Source: Limnohabitans sp. (GTDB taxonomy: Bacteria > Pseudomonadota > Gammaproteobacteria > Burkholderiales > Burkholderiaceae_C). Taken from it: DNA of 35,947 nucleotides. The stretch is taken from assembly GCA_009693305.1 (NCBI GenBank), contig SHXN01000004.1, positions 1 through 35,947 of the forward strand, in the 5' to 3' direction. Each line of letters begins with the position of its first letter. Position 1 is the stretch's first letter. The notes beneath the pieces are model-generated. The model searched no databases. It saw nothing but the letters and a program-made list of their open reading frames with translations, and had not been told where the DNA came from. The position numbers and the translations under genes are program-made. Shown piece by piece: positions 8,510 through 16,623 of this stretch.

Positions 8510-10330
8510 ATGGCAATCGTAGAAATTCAAGTCCCCGATATTGGCGACTTCAAAGATGTGGCAGTGATCGAAATATTGGTCAAGCCGGGTGACACCATCA
8601 AGCCCGAGCAAAGTTTGCTCACGGTTGAGTCCGATAAAGCATCGATGGAAATTCCATCTTCTCATGGTGGCGTGGTTCAACAAATCAAAGTCAAGTTGGG
8701 AGATAAAGTCAATCAAGGGGTGGTTGTTTTAACTTTAGATGCGATTGACGCAGTACAAGCTTCAAGTGCACCACCAGCACCCATTTCTGAACCCGTTAAG
8801 GCCCCTGTTAGTGTTGCACCTGTAACCACTGCGCCCATTGCCAGCAGTTTTGCTGGCGCTGTTGATATGCAATGCCATTTGTTGGTCTTAGGTGCGGGCC
8901 CTGGTGGTTATTCAGCCGCATTCAGAGCCGCCGATCTCGGATTGAAAGTGATACTGGTTGAAAGATATGCAGCCTTAGGTGGTGTGTGTCTTAACGTGGG
9001 ATGCATTCCATCCAAAGCTTTGTTGCATGTGGTGTCCGTGATGGATGAAGTGAGTCACATGGCAGATTTGGGTGTTGATTTTGGCAAACCCACGGTGAGC
9101 ATTGATAAGCTCAGATGGCACAAAGAAAAAGTCATTGGCAAATTAACGGGTGGATTGGCAGCCATGGCCAAGATGCGCAAGGTCACCACCGTGCGAGGTT
9201 ACGGTGCGTTTGCAGACGCCCATCACGTGATTGTTGAAGAAACAACAGGTTCTGCACAAGAAAAAACCAGCACACAAAAAGTGATTGGCTTTAAAAACTG
9301 CATTATTGCGGCGGGCAGTCAAGCGGTGCGTTTGCCCTTTATGCCCAAGGATCCACGTGTTGTTGATAGTACGGGTGCATTGGGTCTCAAAGAAGTACCC
9401 AAGCGAATGCTTATATTGGGTGGCGGCATCATTGGTCTTGAAATGGGAACGGTTTACAGCACGTTGGGTGCTCGTTTAGATGTGGTCGAAATGATGGACG
9501 GATTGATGCAAGGCGTCGATCGCGATTTAGTCAAGGTATGGCAAAAAATGAATGCGCATCGCTTTGACAATATCATTCTTCAAACCAAAACTGTCGGTGC
9601 AAAAGCTACGCCAAAAGGTATTGAAGTGACGTTTGAAGGCGCAGGCGCACCCGCACCTCAAACCTATGATTTGGTTTTGCAAGCGGTTGGAAGAAGTCCC
9701 AATGGCAAAAAAATTGCTGCAGAAAAAGCGGGCGTTGTTGTGAACGATCGAGGCTTTATCCCTGTTGATATTCAAATGCGCACCAACGTGCCTCATATTT
9801 TTGCGATTGGCGATATCGTTGGGCAACCGATGCTGGCGCACAAAGCCGTGCATGAAGCGCATGTCGCTGCTGAAGTGATTGCGGGTGAATTACAAAATAA
9901 TACGCAACTGGCCAGTGCCGCGTTTAACGCGCGAGTGATACCGAGCGTGTCGTATACCGATCCCGAAGTGGCTTGGGTGGGTTTGACCGAAGACCAATCC
10001 AAAGCGCAAGGAATTGCAGTCAAAAAAGGTTTGTTTCCATGGGCCGCATCAGGTAGAGCGATTGCCAACGGACGCGATGAAGGCTTCACCAAATTATTGT
10101 TTGATGATTCGCCACAAGCGCACGGTCACGGCAAAATTTTAGGTGGAGGCATGGTGGGCACCCATGCAGGCGACATGATTGGTGAAGTCGCATTGGCTAT
10201 TGAGATGGGTGCAGACGCAATCGATATCGGTAAAACCATTCATCCGCATCCAACCTTGGGCGAGAGTATTGGCATGGCCGCTGAGGTGGCTCACGGCAGT
10301 TGCACTGATTTACCACCCGCCAAGCGATAA
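8510..10330 (+). CDS. lpdA: Dihydrolipoyl dehydrogenase (E3) of the PDH complex with N-terminal lipoyl domain
   Basis: This flavoprotein reoxidises dihydrolipoyl groups of the pyruvate dehydrogenase complex and passes electrons to NAD. The 606-residue protein is longer than plain E3 (about 475) because of an N-terminal lipoyl domain (MAIVEIQVPDIGDFKDVAVIE, lipoyl-lysine K43 in ESDKASME) and a Pro/Ala linker to about residue 120. The E3 part follows: FAD-binding GAGPGGYSAAFRAADLG, redox-active disulfide GGVCLNVGCIPSK, NAD-binding GGGIIGLEMG, and the C-terminal HPHPTLGE motif with the catalytic His-Glu pair. I choose the ATG at 8510, six bases after AAGGA. The track start two codons earlier is a TTG without support. 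Lipoyl-E3 fusions are known from other betaproteobacterial PDH operons. The lipoyl domain is nearly a copy of that in AceF. Confidence 0.97.
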   Translation: MAIVEIQVPDIGDFKDVAVIEILVKPGDTIKPEQSLLTVESDKASMEIPSSHGGVVQQIKVKLGDKVNQGVVVLTLDAIDAVQASSAPPAPISEPVKAPVSVAPVTTAPIASSFAGAVDMQCHLLVLGAGPGGYSAAFRAADLGLKVILVERYAALGGVCLNVGCIPSKALLHVVSVMDEVSHMADLGVDFGKPTVSIDKLRWHKEKVIGKLTGGLAAMAKMRKVTTVRGYGAFADAHHVIVEETTGSAQEKTSTQKVIGFKNCIIAAGSQAVRLPFMPKDPRVVDSTGALGLKEVPKRMLILGGGIIGLEMGTVYSTLGARLDVVEMMDGLMQGVDRDLVKVWQKMNAHRFDNIILQTKTVGAKATPKGIEVTFEGAGAPAPQTYDLVLQAVGRSPNGKKIAAEKAGVVVNDRGFIPVDIQMRTNVPHIFAIGDIVGQPMLAHKAVHEAHVAAEVIAGELQNNTQLASAAFNARVIPSVSYTDPEVAWVGLTEDQSKAQGIAVKKGLFPWAASGRAIANGRDEGFTKLLFDDSPQAHGHGKILGGGMVGTHAGDMIGEVALAIEMGADAIDIGKTIHPHPTLGESIGMAAEVAHGSCTDLPPAKR

Positions 10331-10336
10331 AGGATG

Positions 10337-10358
10337 AAGCCCACCATGTGGCGGGCTT
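10337..10358 (+). terminator. Hairpin after the PDH operon, possible terminator
   Basis: AAGCCC-A-CC-ATGT-GG-C-GGGCTT folds into a stem with one A-C mismatch and a 4-base loop, 6 bases after the lpdA stop. Only three T residues follow, so it is a weak Rho-independent terminator. It also lies just past the end of the convergent NlpC/P60 remnant and could act on both strands. Confidence 0.5.
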
Positions 10359-10362
10359 TGAG

Positions 10363-10908
10363 TCAGGGTTGGGTTGCGTTTTTTAGTTTTTCTGCATTGA
10401 CGCGACGCGCGCCATTAAATCTTTTTTCCCAATAGGCTTGACGCATATCTTCGACTTTTACTTCGCCGCCTTGTCAGGGCGAATGAATAAATTGGTTGTC
10501 GCCGATATAAATGCCCACATGACTGAAAGTTTGCTTGAGGGTATTGAAAAATATCAAGTCGCCAGGTTGTAATTCTTGTTTTTCAATTTTGTCCGTGACG
10601 GCCGCCTGTTCTTTGGCCCTGCGGGGCAAAACCAATCCGACGGTTTGCTCATACATGCTGCGAACAAAACCACTGCTATCAAAACCATTTTCAGAACTGC
10701 CACCGCGTTTGTATGGAACGCCTAAAAAATCCATGGCCTTCATAATCAGTGCGGACGCTTGCTGACCAACGTTTTGCTTGAGTTGATTGATTTGGGCAAT
10801 GACACCCTTGTCTTGTAAAAATTTTTCGATGTCATCTGTTGTCTGCGTAGGGCGCGCCGCCTGAACCCATCCAGCCCAAAACATCAAAATAATTGCTAAG
10901 TAACGCAT
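10363..10908 (-). pseudogene. NlpC/P60 peptidoglycan endopeptidase gene, inactivated
   Basis: This is a secreted NlpC/P60-type cell-wall hydrolase gene that looks dead. The product starts with a signal peptide (MRYLAIILMFWAGWVQAA), followed by a helix and the NlpC/P60 domain: AMDFLGVPYKRGGSSENGFD, then SHVGIYIGD with the catalytic His (H130), then FIHSP. Two lesions are visible. In the active-site motif FDCSGFV the nucleophilic Cys is Ser (FDSSGFV, S78, codon AGC where TGC is expected). The frame then ends at TGA (10474-10476) directly after FIHSP. Reading past it in the same frame gives 36 more residues, QGGEVKVEDMRQAYWEKRFNGARRV and onward to a stop at 10363. That is exactly the usual family C-terminus, so CGA to TGA is the likely mutation. 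A truncated 144-residue product could still be made but should lack peptidase activity. A sequencing error could explain one lesion but hardly both. Confidence 0.85.
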
Positions 10909-10929
10909 GCCTCGATCATACCTTTTTAC

Positions 10930-10947
10930 TGAGGCCTTTTGGCCTCA
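10930..10947. repeat. Perfect inverted repeat TGAGGCC-TTTT-GGCCTCA
   Basis: A 7-bp perfect inverted repeat with a TTTT spacer lies in the gap between the divergent NlpC/P60 remnant and the isochorismatase-fold gene, immediately upstream of a TTGACA hexamer. Neither strand carries a T run after it, so it is not an obvious terminator. It could be an operator or an mRNA leader hairpin for the remnant gene. Confidence 0.5.
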
Positions 10948-10950
10948 TGG

Positions 10951-10979
10951 TTGACAAATGGATCTTTGGATGTAAGTTA
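10951..10979 (+). promoter_or_regulatory. Candidate promoter of the isochorismatase-fold gene and prpE
   Basis: A perfect -35 hexamer TTGACA (10951-10956) points towards the ATG at 11010. The best -10 is poor: TAAGTT at 16-base spacing or AAGTTA at 17. The -35 alone is good, so this is a weak or activator-dependent promoter candidate. No strong Shine-Dalgarno is seen before 11010. Confidence 0.3.
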
Positions 10980-11009
10980 CAAGATAACTGATGTCACTAA
11001 AATTGAACC

Positions 11010-11615
11010 ATGCTACTCAATCACCAAGACTCTCAATTGATTTTGATTGACTATCAAGATCGCCTCATTCCTTCATTGCATGAAGGTGCTCTGTGTATTC
11101 AAAATGCATTGCACTTGGCAAAAACAGCCAGTGCCATGCACATTCCGATATGGGGCGTCGAGCAAAATCCAGATAAATTGGGCCCCAACCAAGCCGAGCT
11201 CAAGTCTTATTGTTCAAAAACCTTATCTAAAATGTCTTTCAGTGCGGTGGCCGATGGCTTGATGGATTGGCTCGTACCCCCGCTACGGCCCAAAAGTGGC
11301 AATGCAAAAAGTCTTCCCAAGCATTTACAAAAAAACGACGATGCGCCACAAATGCAAAGACCCTCGTTGGTGTTGGCTGGTTGTGAAGCCCATGTTTGTT
11401 TGATGCAAACAGCTTTAGAGTTGTTGGACAACGAATTGGAAGTTTGGGTGGTCACAGACGCGTGCACATCCCGAACAGAAAGAAACCGTGACGCGGCTTT
11501 CGATCGTTTAGCCGGCGCTGGCGCAGAATTATTAACAACCGAAATGGTCCTCTTTGAGTGGGTAAAAAACGCGGATCACCCATCATTCAAACTCGTTCAA
11601 TCGCTCATTAAATAA
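11010..11615 (+). CDS. Isochorismatase-fold cysteine hydrolase
   Basis: This 201-residue cytoplasmic enzyme belongs to the isochorismatase-like hydrolase superfamily (the YcaC/nicotinamidase-like group). The expected catalytic triad is present: Asp in LILIDYQDRL (D14), Lys before FSA in SKMSFSA (K74) and nucleophilic Cys in LAGCEAHVCLMQTALEL (C131). The segment EQNPDKLGP also fits this subgroup. Substrates of this family cannot be read from sequence, so no reaction is claimed. One oddity is a Lys/Pro/Asn-rich insertion of about 25-30 residues (about 91-119) between the Lys and Cys motifs, where homologues I recall have a short link. prpE follows after 17 bases on the same strand, so they are probably co-transcribed. 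Confidence 0.85.
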   Translation: MLLNHQDSQLILIDYQDRLIPSLHEGALCIQNALHLAKTASAMHIPIWGVEQNPDKLGPNQAELKSYCSKTLSKMSFSAVADGLMDWLVPPLRPKSGNAKSLPKHLQKNDDAPQMQRPSLVLAGCEAHVCLMQTALELLDNELEVWVVTDACTSRTERNRDAAFDRLAGAGAELLTTEMVLFEWVKNADHPSFKLVQSLIK

Positions 11616-11632
11616 AAAAATGGAGTTTTTAT

Positions 11633-13525
11633 ATGCAGTCCTATGATGATTTTTATCGACAGTCCATTGAAAAACCCGAACAATTTTGGAGCGATCAAGC
11701 GCAACTGATTCATTGGCATCAACAACCCAAGCAGATTTGTGATTACTCCAACCCTCCGTTTGCCAAGTGGTATCAAGGGGGGCTGACCAATCTTTGTTAC
11801 AACGCGGTTGATCGACATTTGGCGCAAAGGGGCGATCAACCCGCTCTGATTTATGTGTCTACCGAAACCAATATAGAAATTACTTACACGTTTTCTCAAT
11901 TGCACGCCGAAGTGCAAACCATGGCTGCCATCTTGCAAACATTGGGCGTCAAAAAAGGCGATCGCGTTTTAATTTATATGCCAATGATTGAGCAGGCTGC
12001 TTTTGCGATGTTGGCCTGTGCGCGCATCGGTGCTATTCATTCGGTTGTGTTTGGTGGATTTGCGTCACACTCTTTGGTTTCTCGAATTGAAGACGCGACT
12101 CCCAAAATTGTGATCAGCGCGGACGCGGGTTCTCGCGGTGGAAAAGTGATTTCTTACAAACCATTGCTCGATGATGCCATTTCATTAAGTCAACACAAAC
12201 CTCAAAGCGTTTTGATGGTGAATCGAAATTTAAGCGACTATGCAACTGTGGATGGTCGCGATCATGATTATTCGAGCTTGCGTCAAACGCATCAATCCAA
12301 AAAAGTTGATTGTGAATGGTTAAAAAGCACGCACCCCAGTTACACCTTGTATACCTCGGGAACAACAGGTAAACCCAAAGGCGTTCAAAGAGATACAGGT
12401 GGTTATTGCGTCGCATTGGCTGCGAGCATGAAACACATTTTTGAAGGGCATGCGGGCGAAACTTATTTTTCAACCTCTGACATTGGTTGGGTAGTGGGGC
12501 ACAGTTACATCATCTACGGCCCACTCATTGCAGGAATGGCCACCATCATGTACGAAGGCCTTCCAACGCGCCCCGATGGTGGCATTTGGTGGCAGTTGGT
12601 TGAGAAATACAAGGTTACCGTGATGTTCAGTGCGCCAACGGCGGTTCGGGTTTTGAAAAAACAAGATCCTGCCTATCTTTCAAAATATGATTTGTCGTCG
12701 CTCAAGGCCTTGTATTTAGCGGGCGAACCACTCGACGAGCCAACTGCCAAATGGATTTCTGAAAGTTTAAACAAACCCATCATAGACAACTATTGGCAAA
12801 CTGAAACAGGCTGGCCCATTCTTACGATCGCTAACGGCGTCGAAAAAAAGGCCAGTAAATTTGGTAGTCCGGGTGTCGCTATGTATGGTTACCGTGTCAA
12901 ATTATTAGACGAGAGCACTGGAAAAGAGTGCACAGGTGCTAACGAAAAAGGCGTTGTCGTGATTGAAGGGCCACTACCACCTGGTTGTTTGCAAACGGTG
13001 TGGGGTGATGACCAACGATTCGTTAAAACCTATTGGACTAGCGTTTCAGGGCAAATGGTTTACTCCACATTTGATTGGGGCATTCGCGATAAGGATGGTT
13101 ACTTCTTTATTTTGGGACGCACCGACGATGTGATCAATGTGGCGGGACATCGTTTGGGTACGCGTGAAATTGAAGAAAGCATTTCAAGTCATCCCAATGT
13201 GGCAGAAGTTGCTGTGGTTGGTGTTGCTGACGCGCTCAAAGGACAAGTGGCCATGGCCTTTGTGGTGCCTAAAGATGCCACAGGTCTTGATGAACCCAGT
13301 CAAAAATTAAAACTTGAAGGTGACATCATGAAATTGGTTGATCACCAATTAGGAGCAGTCGCTCGACCATCGAGGGTCTTATTTGTGAGTTTGTTGCCAA
13401 AAACACGAAGCGGCAAATTGCTTCGGCGAGCGATTCAAGCGGTATGCGAAAACCGCGATCCTGGTGACCTCACCACGATTGATGACCCCACTCCTTTGCA
13501 ACAAATCAAAGAGCAACTTTCCTGA
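11633..13525 (+). CDS. prpE: Propionyl-CoA synthetase (propionate-CoA ligase)
   Basis: PrpE activates propionate to propionyl-CoA through an acyl-adenylate, a member of the ANL (acyl-CoA synthetase) superfamily close to acetyl-CoA synthetase. The 630-residue length is normal. The N-terminal cap YDDFYRQSIEKPEQFWSDQA and the segment DYSNPPFAKWYQGGLTNLCYNAVDRHL favour PrpE over Acs. The P-loop YTSGTTGKPKGVQRDTGGYC, the motif DNYWQTETGWPI, the hinge region FFILGRTDDVINVAGHRLGTREIEE and the catalytic C-terminal Lys in TRSGKLLRRAI are all intact. GGAG lies upstream of the ATG. No prpB/prpC methylcitrate genes are nearby, so the fate of propionyl-CoA is decided elsewhere. Acetate or another short acid as main substrate cannot be excluded. 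Confidence 0.92.
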   Translation: MQSYDDFYRQSIEKPEQFWSDQAQLIHWHQQPKQICDYSNPPFAKWYQGGLTNLCYNAVDRHLAQRGDQPALIYVSTETNIEITYTFSQLHAEVQTMAAILQTLGVKKGDRVLIYMPMIEQAAFAMLACARIGAIHSVVFGGFASHSLVSRIEDATPKIVISADAGSRGGKVISYKPLLDDAISLSQHKPQSVLMVNRNLSDYATVDGRDHDYSSLRQTHQSKKVDCEWLKSTHPSYTLYTSGTTGKPKGVQRDTGGYCVALAASMKHIFEGHAGETYFSTSDIGWVVGHSYIIYGPLIAGMATIMYEGLPTRPDGGIWWQLVEKYKVTVMFSAPTAVRVLKKQDPAYLSKYDLSSLKALYLAGEPLDEPTAKWISESLNKPIIDNYWQTETGWPILTIANGVEKKASKFGSPGVAMYGYRVKLLDESTGKECTGANEKGVVVIEGPLPPGCLQTVWGDDQRFVKTYWTSVSGQMVYSTFDWGIRDKDGYFFILGRTDDVINVAGHRLGTREIEESISSHPNVAEVAVVGVADALKGQVAMAFVVPKDATGLDEPSQKLKLEGDIMKLVDHQLGAVARPSRVLFVSLLPKTRSGKLLRRAIQAVCENRDPGDLTTIDDPTPLQQIKEQLS

Positions 13526-13710
13526 CGCAAGCCTGACCTAAAATGTCAATTTTCTTAATTCATTTTTTTTAATTCATCATTTCAGTGGCAAAATAGGCAA
13601 GTTCTAGATTGATTCTGATCTAAATCGCATTCACTATCCGGTTCAGCCGTGTCGTGAAGGTTTTTTTCTAACCAGCTAATGTTCCCCCAAGGGGAATGGA
13701 GGTCAGCGCA
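13526..13710 (+). promoter_or_regulatory. Upstream region of the 2-oxoglutarate dehydrogenase operon
   Basis: This 185-base AT-rich gap should hold the sucA promoter. TTGATT (13609-13614) with CACTAT 17 bases on (13632-13637) is a weak candidate pair, and TAGATT at 13605-13610 is another possible -10. Near the end, CCCCCAAGGGG can form a small hairpin just before the strong Shine-Dalgarno GGAGGT (13698-13703). No clear terminator for prpE was seen. Confidence 0.35.
13555..13577. repeat. Short tandem direct repeat TTAATTCAT in the sucA leader
   Basis: TTAATTCAT occurs at 13555-13563 and again at 13569-13577, a spacing of 14 bases, separated by a T run. It could be a pair of protein-binding half-sites or simple AT-rich slippage; sequence alone does not decide. 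Confidence 0.4.
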
Positions 13711-16590
13711 ATGAGTGACTCAGCTCGTACGGATTCGTCCGTCTATCAAACCTATTCTAATAATACCTATTTATTTGGTGGCAATGCACCTTATATCGAG
13801 GAGATGTACGAAAGTTATTTAGCCAATCCTGGCAGTGTTCCAGATTCATGGCGTTCTTATTTTGATGCGCTTCAGCATGTTCCTGCAGTTGATGGTTCGC
13901 ATGACAAAGATGTCCCTCATCTTCCCGTGATCAATGCGTTTGCCGAGCGCGCCAAAGCGGGTGGAACCAAAGTGGTGATGGCCAGCGCGGATGCCGAAAT
14001 GGGTCGTAAGCGCACAGCCGTTCAACAATTGATTGCGGCCTATCGCAACGTTGGACAGCGATGGGCCAACCTTGATCCTTTGCACCGAACAGAGCGTCCA
14101 CCGATACCCGAGTTAGAGCCTTCTTTTTATGGGTTCACCGATTCCGATCAAGAAACTATTTTTGACACCAGCAATACATTTTTTGGCAAAGACCGCATGA
14201 GTTTGCGCGAATTGCTCAATGCACTCAAAGAAACCTATTGCGGAACGCTGGGTGCCGAATACATGTACACCACCAATCAAGCGCAAAAGCGGTGGTGGCA
14301 GCAAAAATTAGAGGGCATTCGCAGCAAACCCAATTTCACAGTTGATAAAAAAAAACATATTTTGGATCGACTGACAGTTGCTGAAGGACTTGAGCGTTTT
14401 TTACATACCAAATATGTGGGACAAAAACGGTTTTCTCTTGAAGGTGGCGAAAGCTTTATTGCTTCCATGGATGAACTCATTCAATTGGCAGGTGCAAGAG
14501 GCGTTCAAGAAATTGTGATTGGCATGGCTCATAGAGGTCGACTCAATGTGTTGGTCAATTGCATGGGAAAAATGCCCAAAGATTTGTTTGCAGAGTTTGA
14601 CCACACCGCACCCGAAGAATTGCTTTCGGGTGATGTGAAATACCACCAAGGCTTTAGCTCGGACGTCACCACGCCAGGTGGTCCCGTGCATTTAGCTCTT
14701 GCTTTCAATCCATCGCATTTAGAAATTGTCAATCCAGTTGTCGAAGGTTCTGTTCGCGCTCGAATGGATCGTCGCGGTGACCCCAAGGGCGATCAGGTGT
14801 TGCCAGTGTTGGTGCATGGTGATGCGGCCTTCGGTGGCCAAGGTGTCAATCAAGAAACCTTAGCCTTGGCGCAAACGCGTGGATACACAACAGGTGGTAC
14901 GGTTCACATCATCATCAACAATCAAATTGGATTTACCACCTCGGACCCCAGAGATATGCGTTCAACCGTGTATTGCACTGATATCGTCAAGATGGTTGAG
15001 GCACCTGTTCTTCATGTCAATGGTGATGATCCAGAAGCAGTTGTTCTTGCTACGCAATTAGCTTTGGATTTTCGGATGGAGTTTCGTCAAGATGTGGTGG
15101 TTGATATCACATGCTTTAGAAAATTGGGCCATAACGAGCAAGATACACCGAGCTTGACTCAGCCCTTTATGTACAAAAAAATTGCAACGCATCCTGGAAC
15201 TCGCAAACTGTACGCTGACAAGTTAGCTGCACAGGGTTTGGGAGATGTATTGGGCGACGAAATGGTGAAGTCTTATCGTGCCGCCATGGAAGCGGGCAAG
15301 CACGGTTCTGATCCCTTGCTCACTAATTTCAAAAGCAAATTCTATGTTGATTGGTCGCCATTTTTAGCAAAAAAATGGACCGACGCGGGAGACACTGCGA
15401 TTCCATTGACCGAGTGGACGCGTTTAGCAGAAAAAATTACCACATTGCCTGCCACTATTTCACCGCATCAATTGGTTAAAAAAGTAATTGACGATCGTGC
15501 TGCAATGGGCCGAGGTGATACTCCTGTAGATTGGGGAATGGGCGAGCACATGGCTTTTGCGTCACTGGTTGCGAGTGGATTTCCTGTTCGCTTATCGGGT
15601 GAGGATAGTGGCCGAGGAACATTCACGCATCGCCATGCAGTGATCCACGATCAAAACAGAGAAAAATGGGATACAGGTACTTTTGTGCCTTTGCAAAACG
15701 TGTCGGATACACAAGCGCCATTTGTTGTGATCGACTCGATTTTGTCTGAAGAAGCAGTGCTGGCTTATGAATATGGCTACGCATCCAATGACCCTAGCAC
15801 CTTGGTGATTTGGGAGGCGCAATTTGGCGATTTTGCCAATGGTGCGCAAGTTGTGATTGATCAATTCATTGCATCGGGTGAAGTGAAGTGGGGTCGTGTC
15901 AATGGTCTCACATTGATGTTGCCGCATGGTTATGAAGGTCAAGGCCCAGAGCACAGTTCTGCAAGGCTCGAGCGTTTTATGCAATTAGCGGCAGATACCA
16001 ATATGCAAATCGTTCAACCCACCACAGCAAGTCAGATTTTTCATGTCTTGCGTCGTCAAATGGTGCGTGATTTGCGCAAGCCACTCATCATCTTTACGCC
16101 CAAGTCCTTGTTGCGCAACAAAGACGCGAGGTCGCCTATTTCTGAATTTACAAAAGGCGGATTTCAAACGGTTATTCCAGAAAACAAAGAACTCAAAAAT
16201 GACAAAGTCAAACGAGTGATTGTTTGCTCAGGAAAAGTTAATTACGACTTGGTTAAAAAGCGTGAAGAAAAAGAACTCAAAGATGTGGCAATCTTGCGCG
16301 TTGAGCAACTCTATCCATTTCCACACAAAGCGTTTGCCAACGAGCTCAAAAAATATCCCAATGTAACCGAGTTGGTATGGACACAAGACGAGCCGCAAAA
16401 TCAAGGCGCATGGTTCTTCGTTCAACGCTACATTCATGAAAACATGGACGTTGGACAAAAATTGGGTTATTCAGGACGCGCTGCGTCCGCATCCCCTGCC
16501 GGGGGTTATTCCCATTTACACCAAGAGCAACAAAAGGCCTTGGTTGAAGGTGCATTCGGAAAGATCAAGGGCTTCATCCTCACCAAATAA
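13711..16590 (+). CDS. sucA: 2-oxoglutarate dehydrogenase E1 component
   Basis: SucA is the thiamine-diphosphate-dependent E1 of the 2-oxoglutarate dehydrogenase complex in the TCA cycle, making succinyl-dihydrolipoyl E2. It is 959 residues, normal for the family. The N-terminal E2-binding segment (QTYSNNTYLFGGNAPYIEEMYESYLANPGSVPDSWRSYF) is clear. GMAHRGRLNVLVNCMGK, HPSHLEIVNPVVEG-like FNPSHLEIVNPVVEGS, the ThDP region HGDAAFGGQGVNQETLAL, GEDSGRGTFTHRHAV and LPHGYEGQGPEHSSARLERF are all present. I start at the ATG at 13711, seven bases after GGAGGT. The track start at 13696 puts that Shine-Dalgarno inside the gene. It is the first gene of sucA-sucB-lpd, with 33 bases before sucB. Confidence 0.98.
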   Translation: MSDSARTDSSVYQTYSNNTYLFGGNAPYIEEMYESYLANPGSVPDSWRSYFDALQHVPAVDGSHDKDVPHLPVINAFAERAKAGGTKVVMASADAEMGRKRTAVQQLIAAYRNVGQRWANLDPLHRTERPPIPELEPSFYGFTDSDQETIFDTSNTFFGKDRMSLRELLNALKETYCGTLGAEYMYTTNQAQKRWWQQKLEGIRSKPNFTVDKKKHILDRLTVAEGLERFLHTKYVGQKRFSLEGGESFIASMDELIQLAGARGVQEIVIGMAHRGRLNVLVNCMGKMPKDLFAEFDHTAPEELLSGDVKYHQGFSSDVTTPGGPVHLALAFNPSHLEIVNPVVEGSVRARMDRRGDPKGDQVLPVLVHGDAAFGGQGVNQETLALAQTRGYTTGGTVHIIINNQIGFTTSDPRDMRSTVYCTDIVKMVEAPVLHVNGDDPEAVVLATQLALDFRMEFRQDVVVDITCFRKLGHNEQDTPSLTQPFMYKKIATHPGTRKLYADKLAAQGLGDVLGDEMVKSYRAAMEAGKHGSDPLLTNFKSKFYVDWSPFLAKKWTDAGDTAIPLTEWTRLAEKITTLPATISPHQLVKKVIDDRAAMGRGDTPVDWGMGEHMAFASLVASGFPVRLSGEDSGRGTFTHRHAVIHDQNREKWDTGTFVPLQNVSDTQAPFVVIDSILSEEAVLAYEYGYASNDPSTLVIWEAQFGDFANGAQVVIDQFIASGEVKWGRVNGLTLMLPHGYEGQGPEHSSARLERFMQLAADTNMQIVQPTTASQIFHVLRRQMVRDLRKPLIIFTPKSLLRNKDARSPISEFTKGGFQTVIPENKELKNDKVKRVIVCSGKVNYDLVKKREEKELKDVAILRVEQLYPFPHKAFANELKKYPNVTELVWTQDEPQNQGAWFFVQRYIHENMDVGQKLGYSGRAASASPAGGYSHLHQEQQKALVEGAFGKIKGFILTK

Positions 16591-16623
16591 TTTTTTATAC
16601 AAAAGCTAATCTCGAAAGAAAAA

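Noticed and set aside
9527-10092. Minus-strand ORFs of about 100 residues inside lpdA, and similar ORFs inside other genes
   Set aside because: They are shadows of strongly conserved coding frames, with no recognisable domain and no ribosome site.
10474-10476. TGA in the NlpC/P60 frame as a selenocysteine or recoded codon
   Set aside because: The family's catalytic Cys is at the other site (position 78, now Ser). The TGA stands where an Arg is usual, and TGA ends other intact genes in the window (folD, scpB, zapE). A nonsense mutation is simpler.
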